A stretch of DNA of 22,933 nucleotides from CAVIQK01 sp964613035. Its GTDB lineage: Bacteria; Bacillota; Clostridia; Christensenellales; DTU072. The notes under the pieces are model-generated. The model did no database searches and was not told where the DNA came from. It saw only the letters and a program-made list of their open reading frames with translations. The position numbers were made by a program, and so were the translations under genes. Below are positions 7,504 through 15,389 of this stretch, piece by piece (the stretch's first letter is position 1; each line of letters begins with the position of its first letter). The stretch spans positions 1 to 22,933 of the forward strand of contig CAZTFQ010000023.1 of assembly GCA_964613035.1 (NCBI GenBank), given 5' to 3'.

Positions 7504-10500
7504 ATGAAAAAAGAAAACGCAAACAAAGATTTTATCGCTCTCGAGCACGAGATACTCGACTTTTGGAACAGAGAACGTTGCTTCGAGAAGCTGGTAGAGA
7601 AGAATAAGAACGGTAAGAGATTCCGCTTTTTGGACGGTCCCATCACCGCCAACAACCCCATGGGCATTCATCACGCCTGGGGCAGAACGTTAAAAGACAC
7701 CTACATCAAATATAAGGCGATGAACGGTTACTCCTGTCAGTACCAAAACGGCTTCGACAGTCAGGGACTCTGGGTAGAAGTTGAAGTTGAAAAGGAAGTC
7801 GGTGTCAAGAGCAAGAGAGACATCGTCTCCTACGGTATGGATAAATTCACCGAGAAGTGTATCGACAGAGTGAAAAAATTCTCCGGCGTCATCACCGAGC
7901 AGTCCAAGAGACTCGGTCAGTGGATGGATTGGGAACATTCCTATTTCACCAACACCGACCTCAACATCACCTCTATCTGGTACTTCCTCAAGGTCTGCTT
8001 CGAGAGAGGCTGGCTAGTCAAGACTTATCGCCCCATGCCTTGGTGCCCTCGTTGCGGAACGAGCCTCTCCGAGCACGAGATGAGCGGCAGTTATAAGGAA
8101 GTCACCCACACCTCGATTTACGCCAAGCTCCCCATAGACGGTACGGAAGATTCCATTATTCTCTGGACGACTACCCCCTGGACCCTCACCGCCAACGTGG
8201 CTCTCGCCGTCAATCCCGAGCTCGATTACGTCAGAGTCAAAGTCAAGAGCGACGATCGTTGTCTCATCGTCGGGAAAAACGCTCTAAAAAAACTCGGCAA
8301 AGACGTGATAGAAGTAGTAGAAGAGCTTAAGGGAGCCGCTCTGGTCGGCAAAACTTACGAGACGTGTTTTCCGGAACTTAAAGTCCAAAATTTCGTCCAC
8401 AGAATTATTCCCTGGACGGACGTGGACGCCACGGAAGGTACGGGCGTCGTTCATATAGCCCCCGGTTGCGGTGCGGAAGACTTCGAGCTCGGCAAGAGAG
8501 ATTCTCTCCCCATGATATGCCCCATCGACGACGAGGGCGTCATCCTCAACGGATACGGAGTGTTCTCCAAGCAGTCCACCGTCGACGTTAAGGACACCGT
8601 TATAGCGGAACTGGAAAAGGTTAACAAACTCTACAAAACGGAAGAATATACCCATAGCTATCCCCATTGCTGGAGATGTAAGACAGACGTCGTATTCAAG
8701 CTGGTTGAAGAATGGACCATTAAGTGCGACGAGATCCGTTCTCTCCTCATCGAGGCTGCCAAATCGGTCGTTTGGGAACCCGAATATGCCGGTAAGCGTA
8801 TGATGGACTGGTTGACCAATATGAACGACTGGACTATCTCCAGAAAGAGATTCTACGGTCTGCCGCTTCCTTTCTACGTATGCCCCGAGTGCGGTAAGGT
8901 GCACGTCGTGGGCAGTAAGGAAGAACTCAAAGCTCTCGCGGTCGAAGGCGACGTGGACGCGCTTCCCCATCTCCATCGTCCCTATATCGACGCGATAAAA
9001 ATCAAGTGCCAAAACTGCGGCGCCACCGTCCCCAGAGTTACGGAGGTCGGCGATTGCTGGCTCGATGCCGGTATCACGCCTTTCTCTACGAAAAAGTACT
9101 TTGAGGACAAAGAATACTTCAACGACAACTTCCCCTCCGACTTCGTTATCGAGATGAAGGAGCAACTTAGATTGTGGTTCTATTCGCTCCTCTTCATGTC
9201 CGTTACGCTGGAAGGCAAAGCGCCTTATAAAAAGGTCATCACTCACTCCTCCGTCGTCAACGAAGAAGGCGGTAAGTTCTCCAAGACAGGTTATATGATC
9301 CGCTTCGACGAAGCCGCCGAGAAAATAGGCGCCGATCCCGTCAGATATCTCTTCGCGGGAGCCAATATTACCGGCGACGTCCGATTCGGTTACAACCTCA
9401 CCGACGAGGCGAGAAGAAAGATTATCGCTTTCTGGAACGTCTACGTCTTCTTCAATCTCTACGCGTCCATAGACAACCCCGCGCTGGACGGTTTCGTCCC
9501 CGACGTGACCGCCTTAAGCCACAGCGATCGCTGGCTCATTACTCGTACCAATCGTTTCGTTGAAGTGGCACGCAATTCGATGGAGAGCAATCGTTGCTAT
9601 TTGTTGGTCAAAGAATTCGAAACGTTCGTCGACGAGGTTTCCAATTGGTATATCCGTATCAATCGTAAGAGATTCTGGAAGTCCGAGAACAGAGACGACC
9701 AGCTCACCGCGTATTATTGCCTGTATCACGCCATCAAGAAGACAGTCGGCGCCATGGCTCCGATCATTCCCTTCGTTACCGACTACATCTGGCAGAATAT
9801 GGTGAGAGAGATCGAGAGCAACGAGGCTGTCTCGGTCCACTTGTCTTCTTATCCGGAAGCATTCCCCTTCGACTTCCCCGAGACGATAGAAGAGACCGAC
9901 GTGGCAAGAGAAATAATCACTCTCGCGCAACGTATGCGTAACGAAACGTCCATAAAAATCAAACAACCTCTCTCCGCACTCTACGTAACGACGGACGAGG
10001 CTTCTTATAAGAAAGCAGAAGCCCTCATAGGCGTCGTTAAGGACGAGCTCAACGTGAAAAACGTCCTCTACACCCCCGACGATTCCGTCTACAACGAGGC
10101 TTACTATACGGTCAATTTCAGAGTAGCCGGAGCTCATTTGAAAGGCGAAGCTCAGAGACTTAAAAAGCTTATCGACTCGAGGTCTAGCGAGGAGTACGCT
10201 TTGATAGACAAGTCTATCGCGGACAACGGAACTTTCTCCGTAGAGGATATGAAAGACCTCCCCGCAGCCCTTCTCGACAGACACGCTCGCCCGAAAAAAG
10301 GTTTCGCCGTATCGGAAGAAGGCGGCATAACGCTTGCGCTGGATACCGTAATTACGGAAGAACTGAAAGAAGAGGGCGCCTATAGAGAACTGGTCCGCCA
10401 GATTCAGGTTATGAGAAAAGACGCAGGATTTGCCGTAGAACAGAGAATAACCCTCTCCGTCAAGTCGGTAGGGGCTTTCGGTCGCGCCATGCTCGACAAT

Positions 10501-10617
10501 TATATCGACAGAATAGCTCAAGACGTGCTGGCAGAAAAAGTCGGCGACGTTATCGACCCCGCCATATCCAGAACCATAGAATTGTCCGACGATACGTATT
10601 CGGTAGAACTTAAATAA
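7504..10617 (+). CDS. ileS: Isoleucyl-tRNA synthetase, type 2, with GXHH variant of the HIGH motif
   Basis: 1037 residues, the usual length of type 2 (eukaryote-like) IleRS; charges tRNA-Ile with isoleucine in the cytosol. The HIGH motif reads G54-I55-H56-H57, with the first and third residues exchanged relative to HXGH. The KMSKS loop reads KFSKT at 591-595. The editing domain is present (TTTPWTLTAN near 222-231, then VVHIAPGCGAEDF). Two four-Cys zinc sites can be traced: Cys181/184/389/392 and Cys460/463/502/505, as in Thermus-type IleRS. A long helical C-terminal anticodon-binding region follows. The start is set by GAGAGG at 7493-7498. A short hairpin ends the gene. The leader is too short for a T-box. 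Whether this is the only IleRS or a second, antibiotic-tolerant copy cannot be told from the window. Confidence 0.95.
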   Translation: MKKENANKDFIALEHEILDFWNRERCFEKLVEKNKNGKRFRFLDGPITANNPMGIHHAWGRTLKDTYIKYKAMNGYSCQYQNGFDSQGLWVEVEVEKEVGVKSKRDIVSYGMDKFTEKCIDRVKKFSGVITEQSKRLGQWMDWEHSYFTNTDLNITSIWYFLKVCFERGWLVKTYRPMPWCPRCGTSLSEHEMSGSYKEVTHTSIYAKLPIDGTEDSIILWTTTPWTLTANVALAVNPELDYVRVKVKSDDRCLIVGKNALKKLGKDVIEVVEELKGAALVGKTYETCFPELKVQNFVHRIIPWTDVDATEGTGVVHIAPGCGAEDFELGKRDSLPMICPIDDEGVILNGYGVFSKQSTVDVKDTVIAELEKVNKLYKTEEYTHSYPHCWRCKTDVVFKLVEEWTIKCDEIRSLLIEAAKSVVWEPEYAGKRMMDWLTNMNDWTISRKRFYGLPLPFYVCPECGKVHVVGSKEELKALAVEGDVDALPHLHRPYIDAIKIKCQNCGATVPRVTEVGDCWLDAGITPFSTKKYFEDKEYFNDNFPSDFVIEMKEQLRLWFYSLLFMSVTLEGKAPYKKVITHSSVVNEEGGKFSKTGYMIRFDEAAEKIGADPVRYLFAGANITGDVRFGYNLTDEARRKIIAFWNVYVFFNLYASIDNPALDGFVPDVTALSHSDRWLITRTNRFVEVARNSMESNRCYLLVKEFETFVDEVSNWYIRINRKRFWKSENRDDQLTAYYCLYHAIKKTVGAMAPIIPFVTDYIWQNMVREIESNEAVSVHLSSYPEAFPFDFPETIEETDVAREIITLAQRMRNETSIKIKQPLSALYVTTDEASYKKAEALIGVVKDELNVKNVLYTPDDSVYNEAYYTVNFRVAGAHLKGEAQRLKKLIDSRSSEEYALIDKSIADNGTFSVEDMKDLPAALLDRHARPKKGFAVSEEGGITLALDTVITEELKEEGAYRELVRQIQVMRKDAGFAVEQRITLSVKSVGAFGRAMLDNYIDRIAQDVLAEKVGDVIDPAISRTIELSDDTYSVELK

Positions 10618-10625
10618 ATAAGGAG

Positions 10626-10652
10626 AAGAGCGCCGCGTTACGACGCTCTTTT
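10626..10652 (+). terminator. Hairpin between ileS and the sulfatase gene (weak terminator)
   Basis: AAGAGCG (10626-10632) pairs with CGCTCTT (10644-10650), with a further CG/CG pairing inside, followed by only four T residues. An AAGGAG immediately precedes the stem (10620-10625). It may terminate ileS partially, or sit in the leader of the next gene. Confidence 0.55.
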
Positions 10653-10662
10653 AACGAGATTT

Positions 10663-12678
10663 ATGGAAAAGAAAAACAGAGAAGACGCTTTTATCAAATT
10701 CCGTTCGATTAACGACGCCAAGTTCGATTTCGCGGTCCTAGCACTCGCGGCGATATACGTACTGGTCGAGTTTTGTTCGGGATTTAATTTCCTGATTCTT
10801 CCCGGAATAGTCCTCGCGATTATCGTCGGAATCATCGTTTTTATTAAGACAGTTCTTAATAAGGACGTAAGTATTTATCTGTTTTCCGCGTATCTTACCT
10901 TGATACTCGGCACTTTGATATTTTGCATAGCCTGGGGCGCGGACGACTTCGGGAAAAAACTCTGGTACAACTTCGTGCTCGCGCTTTTCCCCGCGCTCCT
11001 GTCTCTAGGGTGGCTCTTTTTAAAAGATTCTTACAAATTCAAAAAAATCGTAGTTTCGGCTCTCACTATATTGATTATAGGCACCAATATCGTCTATTTT
11101 CTGTTCGTGAGCCTCAGGATGACGCCTAAAGTGGAGAGAATGAACGACGGTCGCGACGAGTATCTCGATTCCTTGTCCGCTTCTCGCTCGTCGACTTCGT
11201 CTTCCCCCAACGTCCTCTTTATTTTAATGGACGATATGGCGTATTCCGACGTTTCTCTCTACAGCGGTCTCTATAATTATTACGGAGCAGACGAGGCTAC
11301 CATCCATACCCCCAACATCGACTCTATCGCTGACAACGGCGTCTTTATGGACAACTTTTACGCGTCCGCCCCCGTATGCACTCCGTCCAGATTCTCGGCT
11401 CTTACGGGCAGATATGCATCCAGAGGATACCTCGACTGCGTCGTTTTCCCGACCGTTACGGATAACGAAACCTTCTCGCCCACTCACTTTTATAACCCGT
11501 ACCAATTTGCAAACAACGTCGACGGCTTACTCGGCGACGAAATATCCATAGCCGATTCGCTCAAAGCTCTCGGGTACGATACCTCCTGTATAGGTAAGTG
11601 GAACCTGGGCGATTACGGCGAATATCTCCCGATGAACCACGGCTTCGATTACTTCTACGGCAGTTATTACGTCAACGATATGACCCCTTATACCTGGGTG
11701 GAAGAAAAAGACGGAGAAGTAAAAGAGATTAAGTCCCACGCAGACAACCTCGACCAATCTTTGAGTACGGGACAGTTTACCGAAAAAATTCTCGAGACGA
11801 TGAGCGAGTCGGTTGACGAGGGTAACAAATTCTTTATGTGGTATACTTCCCCGTGGCCCCATTATCCCATTTTCTCTAACGACAACGGCAACGGTTTGGG
11901 CGACAAAACGGACGACAGCTATATTCAGTGCATACAGGAATTCGACAAGAGCCTCGGAGAAATTTTCGATTACATGAAGTCCACCCCCGACCCCTCGGGC
12001 AACGGCTCCGTCTACGATAATACGATAATCGTCTTCACTTCGGACAACGGTCCCGGCAGAGAAGGCGTTACGGGCGGACTCAGAGGCAGAAAAAACACCA
12101 CTTTCGACGGAGGAATGAAAGTCCCCTTCATTATCAGTTACCCCAACGGCTCCGTGGGAAAAGGCAGCGTAACGAGCGATACCAGCTTCAGTATTATCGA
12201 CTACGACGGCACCGATACCGGTAAAGTTTGCACGACCAAATGCATCACTTCGTCCGCTATGATTACCGATATCTTCCCGACCGTGATGCACTACGTAACC
12301 GGCTCCGACGAAAATATGCCTACCGACAGAATTATAGACGGCGTCAGCCTCGTGGAATTGCTTTCGGGTAATCTCGAATACGATACGAGAGTGCACGACT
12401 CGCTCTATTATATCAAGGCAGGCAGCGTCCAAGCCGTCCAAAAAGCGGTCGAGCTGGACGGGACGACTTACGACTTCAAATATTATCACAGAGTGCAGAC
12501 GGAAAACTCCGCTTTCAGCGAACAATTCTATACCGATTACCTCTTCAATCTTGATAAAGACCCCGCGGAAGGCTACAACCTCTCCATGACCTATTCCGAC
12601 GTCGCTACCGAGCTTAAAGCCGACCTCGAAGAGTTCAAAAAGAGCCTTAAGGACAACAGAAGGGGTATAATAAGGTGA
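10663..12678 (+). CDS. Membrane-anchored type I sulfatase (Cys type)
   Basis: 671 residues. The N-terminus has five hydrophobic segments (about 22-41, 43-62, 69-90, 100-119, 128-149) whose charged loops obey the positive-inside rule, placing the catalytic part outside the cell. After a Ser-rich linker comes an alkaline-phosphatase-fold sulfatase domain: metal ligands Asp190, Asp191, Asp461 and Asn462; signature CTPSR at 239-243, in which Cys239 would become formylglycine; Lys312, His400 and Lys477. The usual GKWH motif reads GKWN (Asn314). It should hydrolyse sulfate esters, possibly on host or plant glycans; the substrate is unknown. It overlaps its maturase by four bases. The topology resembles lipoteichoic acid synthases, but CTPSR argues for a true sulfatase. 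The RBS near 10655-10659 is weak; AAGGAG lies 37 bases upstream, before a hairpin. Confidence 0.88.
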   Translation: MEKKNREDAFIKFRSINDAKFDFAVLALAAIYVLVEFCSGFNFLILPGIVLAIIVGIIVFIKTVLNKDVSIYLFSAYLTLILGTLIFCIAWGADDFGKKLWYNFVLALFPALLSLGWLFLKDSYKFKKIVVSALTILIIGTNIVYFLFVSLRMTPKVERMNDGRDEYLDSLSASRSSTSSSPNVLFILMDDMAYSDVSLYSGLYNYYGADEATIHTPNIDSIADNGVFMDNFYASAPVCTPSRFSALTGRYASRGYLDCVVFPTVTDNETFSPTHFYNPYQFANNVDGLLGDEISIADSLKALGYDTSCIGKWNLGDYGEYLPMNHGFDYFYGSYYVNDMTPYTWVEEKDGEVKEIKSHADNLDQSLSTGQFTEKILETMSESVDEGNKFFMWYTSPWPHYPIFSNDNGNGLGDKTDDSYIQCIQEFDKSLGEIFDYMKSTPDPSGNGSVYDNTIIVFTSDNGPGREGVTGGLRGRKNTTFDGGMKVPFIISYPNGSVGKGSVTSDTSFSIIDYDGTDTGKVCTTKCITSSAMITDIFPTVMHYVTGSDENMPTDRIIDGVSLVELLSGNLEYDTRVHDSLYYIKAGSVQAVQKAVELDGTTYDFKYYHRVQTENSAFSEQFYTDYLFNLDKDPAEGYNLSMTYSDVATELKADLEEFKKSLKDNRRGIIR

Positions 12679-13751
12679 ATAAACCCATATCTCTGATGAT
12701 AAAACCCGCCTCGTCGTCGTGTAATATGCGATGCGCGTATTGCTTTTATCACGACGTCGCGGTCAACAGAGAGACTGACAACAAGGGCATGATGAGTACG
12801 GATCTGCTCGAGACCGTTTTGAAAAAGGCGTTCGACTACGCGGATGGTCAGGCTGTCAGAATATCCTTTCAGGGCGGAGAACCTTTTCTCCGAGGGAAGG
12901 ATTTTTTTTATACCTATGAAAAACTTATAAAAAATCTCAACGTCAAATCGTCTCCCGTATATACGGGAATCCAAACCAACGGAACTCTTATAGACGAGGA
13001 ATGGTGCGATTTTTTCGTGCGTAACTCCGTTTTGGTCGGACTATCCCTGGACGGTCCTAAAAATATCGACGCCTACAGGACCGACGCCGTCGGCAACCCG
13101 ACTTTCGACAGAGTTATGTCCGCTGCTCGGTTGATGAAGGACAAGGGAGTAACGTTCAATATCCTGTCCGTCTTGACTAAAAAAGTCGCGAAAAACATCG
13201 AAGAAGTCTATGAGTTTTTTACGTCGGAAGGCTTCAAACATATCCAGTTCATCCCCTGTCTCAAGCCTCTTAACGACAAAAGGGAAAACGAATTTTCTCT
13301 TAGCGGAGACGATTATGCCTACTTTCTCAAAAAATGCTTCAATCTCTACGCTAGAGACTATATGCGCGGCGATTATACTTCCGTACGCAATTTCGACAAT
13401 ATGGCGGCTCTTGCCCGCCTCCGTCGTCCCGAGCAATGCGGAATGGCAGGGCACTGTACTCATCAATACGTGATAGAAGGCAACGGCGACGTCTATCCCT
13501 GCGACTTCTATTGCCTCGACGAATATCTTTTAGGCAATATCGCCGAATCCGATTTCGAATCTCTCGAGCACTCCGACCTCGCGGTCCGATTTATCGAAGA
13601 GAGTATGATAATAGAAGACAAGTGTAAAAAGTGCCGATGGTTCGCGCTGTGCAAAAACGGTTGTAAGAGAGAACGCTCCGATCTGGATAAATGCGCCGCC
13701 TACGAAGAATTTTTCGAAAAAGCTCTCCCGTATCTTCTCAGAATGTATTGA
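12675..13751 (+). CDS. Anaerobic sulfatase-maturating enzyme (radical SAM, SPASM domain)
   Basis: 358 residues. It oxidises the sulfatase active-site Cys to formylglycine in the cytosol using S-adenosylmethionine, without oxygen. The radical SAM cluster ligands are Cys16, Cys20 and Cys23 (CNMRCAYC). The C-terminal SPASM region carries Cys255, 261, 276, 317, 320, 326, 330 and 340, enough for two auxiliary 4Fe-4S clusters; Asp277, directly after Cys276, matches the proposed catalytic base of clostridial AnSME. The GTG start overlaps the sulfatase stop (GTGA), with AAGGGG at 12660-12665 as RBS, so the two are translationally coupled. The adjacent sulfatase is the obvious client. Length and cysteine pattern agree closely with characterised AnSMEs, so confidence over other SPASM maturases is high. 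Confidence 0.93.
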   Translation: MNKPISLMIKPASSSCNMRCAYCFYHDVAVNRETDNKGMMSTDLLETVLKKAFDYADGQAVRISFQGGEPFLRGKDFFYTYEKLIKNLNVKSSPVYTGIQTNGTLIDEEWCDFFVRNSVLVGLSLDGPKNIDAYRTDAVGNPTFDRVMSAARLMKDKGVTFNILSVLTKKVAKNIEEVYEFFTSEGFKHIQFIPCLKPLNDKRENEFSLSGDDYAYFLKKCFNLYARDYMRGDYTSVRNFDNMAALARLRRPEQCGMAGHCTHQYVIEGNGDVYPCDFYCLDEYLLGNIAESDFESLEHSDLAVRFIEESMIIEDKCKKCRWFALCKNGCKRERSDLDKCAAYEEFFEKALPYLLRMY

Positions 13752-13768
13752 AATTAAGTCCGTACATG

Positions 13769-13797
13769 AAAAAGTCCCGTGAAAAACGGGACTTTTC
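13769..13797. terminator. Bidirectional terminator between convergent genes
   Basis: AAAAGTCCCGT (13770-13780) and ACGGGACTTTT (13786-13796) form a perfect 11-bp stem with a GAAAA loop. On the plus strand four T residues end the stem; on the minus strand five do. It closes both the sulfatase/maturase unit and the convergent SipL-like gene. Confidence 0.9.
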
Positions 13798-13807
13798 GTT
13801 GACGCTT

Positions 13808-15259
13808 TTACAATTCCTTGTACACGATTACGTGAGAGCCCGGTTTCAGAGGCAGCTCCAGATCCTCGTTTTGAGCCAGTATGACGTCTTCGGATACGTT
13901 GAGCGTCTTGGCTACGGAAAACAGCGTGTCTCCCTCGTTGACTATATATAGGGATATAGCCGCTTCGTCTTCTATGTCGCCTAAGATTTCCAGCCCCGTC
14001 ACTACGGACAACGGTACGTTTTCCGTTCCTTCCGCTTCGACGAGCACGACCGCGTTGAATTCTATCTCGTCGTTCATTCTGAGCTTGGCGTAGTAGGAGT
14101 TGACGTACGCCCTCGCCATTACGGTTTCCGTCCCCTCGCAGTTTCTTCCGCCTTCGCTTTGGAAGGGTATCTCTATCAATGCGGAGCGGATTTCGCCCGA
14201 CTCGCTTATATATATGACTCTGGAATTAAGCACTCCTTCGGCAAGAAGAGTCTTGTTGCCGTTAAGCGTTACGTTAAGACCCGATACGTAGGGAGGCGTA
14301 ACCGCGACAACGGTCCGACCGGACTCCTTGAGTCTGACGGAATCGCTTATTTTTTCGCTTATGACCTCGGTGCATCTCGTCCGCATAAGAGTGTAAGAGG
14401 TCTCCTCTATAAGAGTTTCCTTGCCGATAACGTAAGCGTCCGTAAGAACCTCGAGGTCCTCTTCATTGACGACGTAAGCAACTAATCCGAGATCTATTTC
14501 CACGATGACGGAATCTCCGTCTCCCATAAGGACGTTGACGGATTGAGCGGAAGGATACGCGATTATTCGACTGTCTTGCGTTATGTCAGTGCCTACAACC
14601 TCGAGAGAAAAGGGGACGGAAACGCTTTCCGAAAATATTTTTCCGTCGTGCAGATATATTATGTCGGTCTCCGTTTCGCCCTCTATATATGCTATACCCG
14701 CTTCGGGTTTGATATCGTTAACGCGTACGACGGTGGAATGAGTTAAGATTTTTTCTATCCCGCCGACTATTTCCGCGTCTCCGGACAATTCTTTATGACT
14801 GTAAGGAAGAGGGTATACGCACTCCCGTCTTACGACTTCCGTGTATAGCTCGGCACCCTCGGGAGATATCGTCGTCACGTCTTCCGTATCTATGTACCAG
14901 CCGTATAACGACGCGTCCGAGCGCAATCTGATATAATCGCCGCCTTCAGTCCACTCAGTGCTCTCTACGGACCCGTCCGCATATACCGACGACGACATAT
15001 CTACGTCTGCAGGAATTTTTTCGAGAAAATCTTTCCCCGTAACGACCGAGTTTATCCCGTCATCGGAGGAATATACGACGGTGTAATCGATCCTTCCTGC
15101 AACTCTTATCTCTCCTTCCACACACTCCACAGCGGTTACTTTCAGCTCGTCGCTTACGAACAAAACTTTATCCGCACCGTCTGCTCTCACCTCGACTTCT
15201 ACGGCAAAGTTTTTCCTCTCCGTCTTTTTTCTTTGATAAAGAGTGATTTTATCTTCCAT
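13808..15259 (-). CDS. SipL-like spore-envelope protein (SPOCS/DUF3794 domains plus C-terminal LysM)
   Basis: 483 residues, no signal peptide. About residues 20-420 consist of repeated DUF3794 (SPOCS) units, each a beta-rich block opening with patterns such as KVTAVECVEGEIRVAG; residues 437-483 are a LysM domain (YIVNEGDTLFSVAKTLNVS). This is the architecture of SipL of Clostridioides difficile, which binds the coat ATPase SpoIVA through its LysM domain and is needed for coat assembly on the forespore. The same role is inferred here. From memory, ispE is often near such genes in Clostridia, as it is here (divergent). The start has a GGGGG ribosome site (15265-15269). A sigma-E-like promoter lies just upstream. 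Its presence suggests a spore former or the descendant of one. Confidence 0.85.
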   Translation of the reverse strand: MEDKITLYQRKKTERKNFAVEVEVRADGADKVLFVSDELKVTAVECVEGEIRVAGRIDYTVVYSSDDGINSVVTGKDFLEKIPADVDMSSSVYADGSVESTEWTEGGDYIRLRSDASLYGWYIDTEDVTTISPEGAELYTEVVRRECVYPLPYSHKELSGDAEIVGGIEKILTHSTVVRVNDIKPEAGIAYIEGETETDIIYLHDGKIFSESVSVPFSLEVVGTDITQDSRIIAYPSAQSVNVLMGDGDSVIVEIDLGLVAYVVNEEDLEVLTDAYVIGKETLIEETSYTLMRTRCTEVISEKISDSVRLKESGRTVVAVTPPYVSGLNVTLNGNKTLLAEGVLNSRVIYISESGEIRSALIEIPFQSEGGRNCEGTETVMARAYVNSYYAKLRMNDEIEFNAVVLVEAEGTENVPLSVVTGLEILGDIEDEAAISLYIVNEGDTLFSVAKTLNVSEDVILAQNEDLELPLKPGSHVIVYKEL

Positions 15260-15285
15260 ACATACCCCCGATAATTTGATACTTT

Positions 15286-15314
15286 ACACTATGCCGCCCC
15301 CGTATGATTTATGC
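15286..15314 (-). promoter_or_regulatory. Candidate sigma-E (mother-cell) promoter of the SipL-like gene
   Basis: On the minus strand GCATAAA (15314-15308), 14 bases, then CATAGTGT (15293-15286). The -35 element and spacer fit the Bacillus/Clostridium sigma-E pattern (T/G-A/C-ATA-W-W, 14 bp, CATACA-T); the -10 box keeps CATA and the final T only. Transcription from about 15278 would leave a 19-base leader containing the GGGGG ribosome site. Confidence 0.45.
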
Positions 15315-15354
15315 AAAAGTCGCTAAATTTCTCTTAGTTTGCGGAATTTGGCTA

Positions 15355-15383
15355 TTGACTAAATTCTATAAATATTTTATATT
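15355..15383 (+). promoter_or_regulatory. Sigma-A promoter of the ispE-glgBCD operon
   Basis: TTGACT (15355-15360), 17-base spacer, TATATT (15378-15383). With the usual 6-7 bases from the -10 box to +1, transcription would begin at about 15390, the A of the ispE ATG. No Shine-Dalgarno sequence lies between promoter and start. Confidence 0.7.
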
Positions 15384-15389
15384 AAATAT

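Noticed and set aside
10663..12678. Lipoteichoic acid synthase or phosphoethanolamine transferase
   Set aside because: The five-helix topology fits, but those enzymes use a Thr nucleophile; the CTPSR motif and adjacent sulfatase maturase identify a Cys-type sulfatase.
12675..13751. Peptide (RiPP) maturase of the SPASM family
   Set aside because: No small precursor gene is nearby, the sulfatase is directly coupled, and the Cys spacing with Asp277 fits sulfatase maturases.
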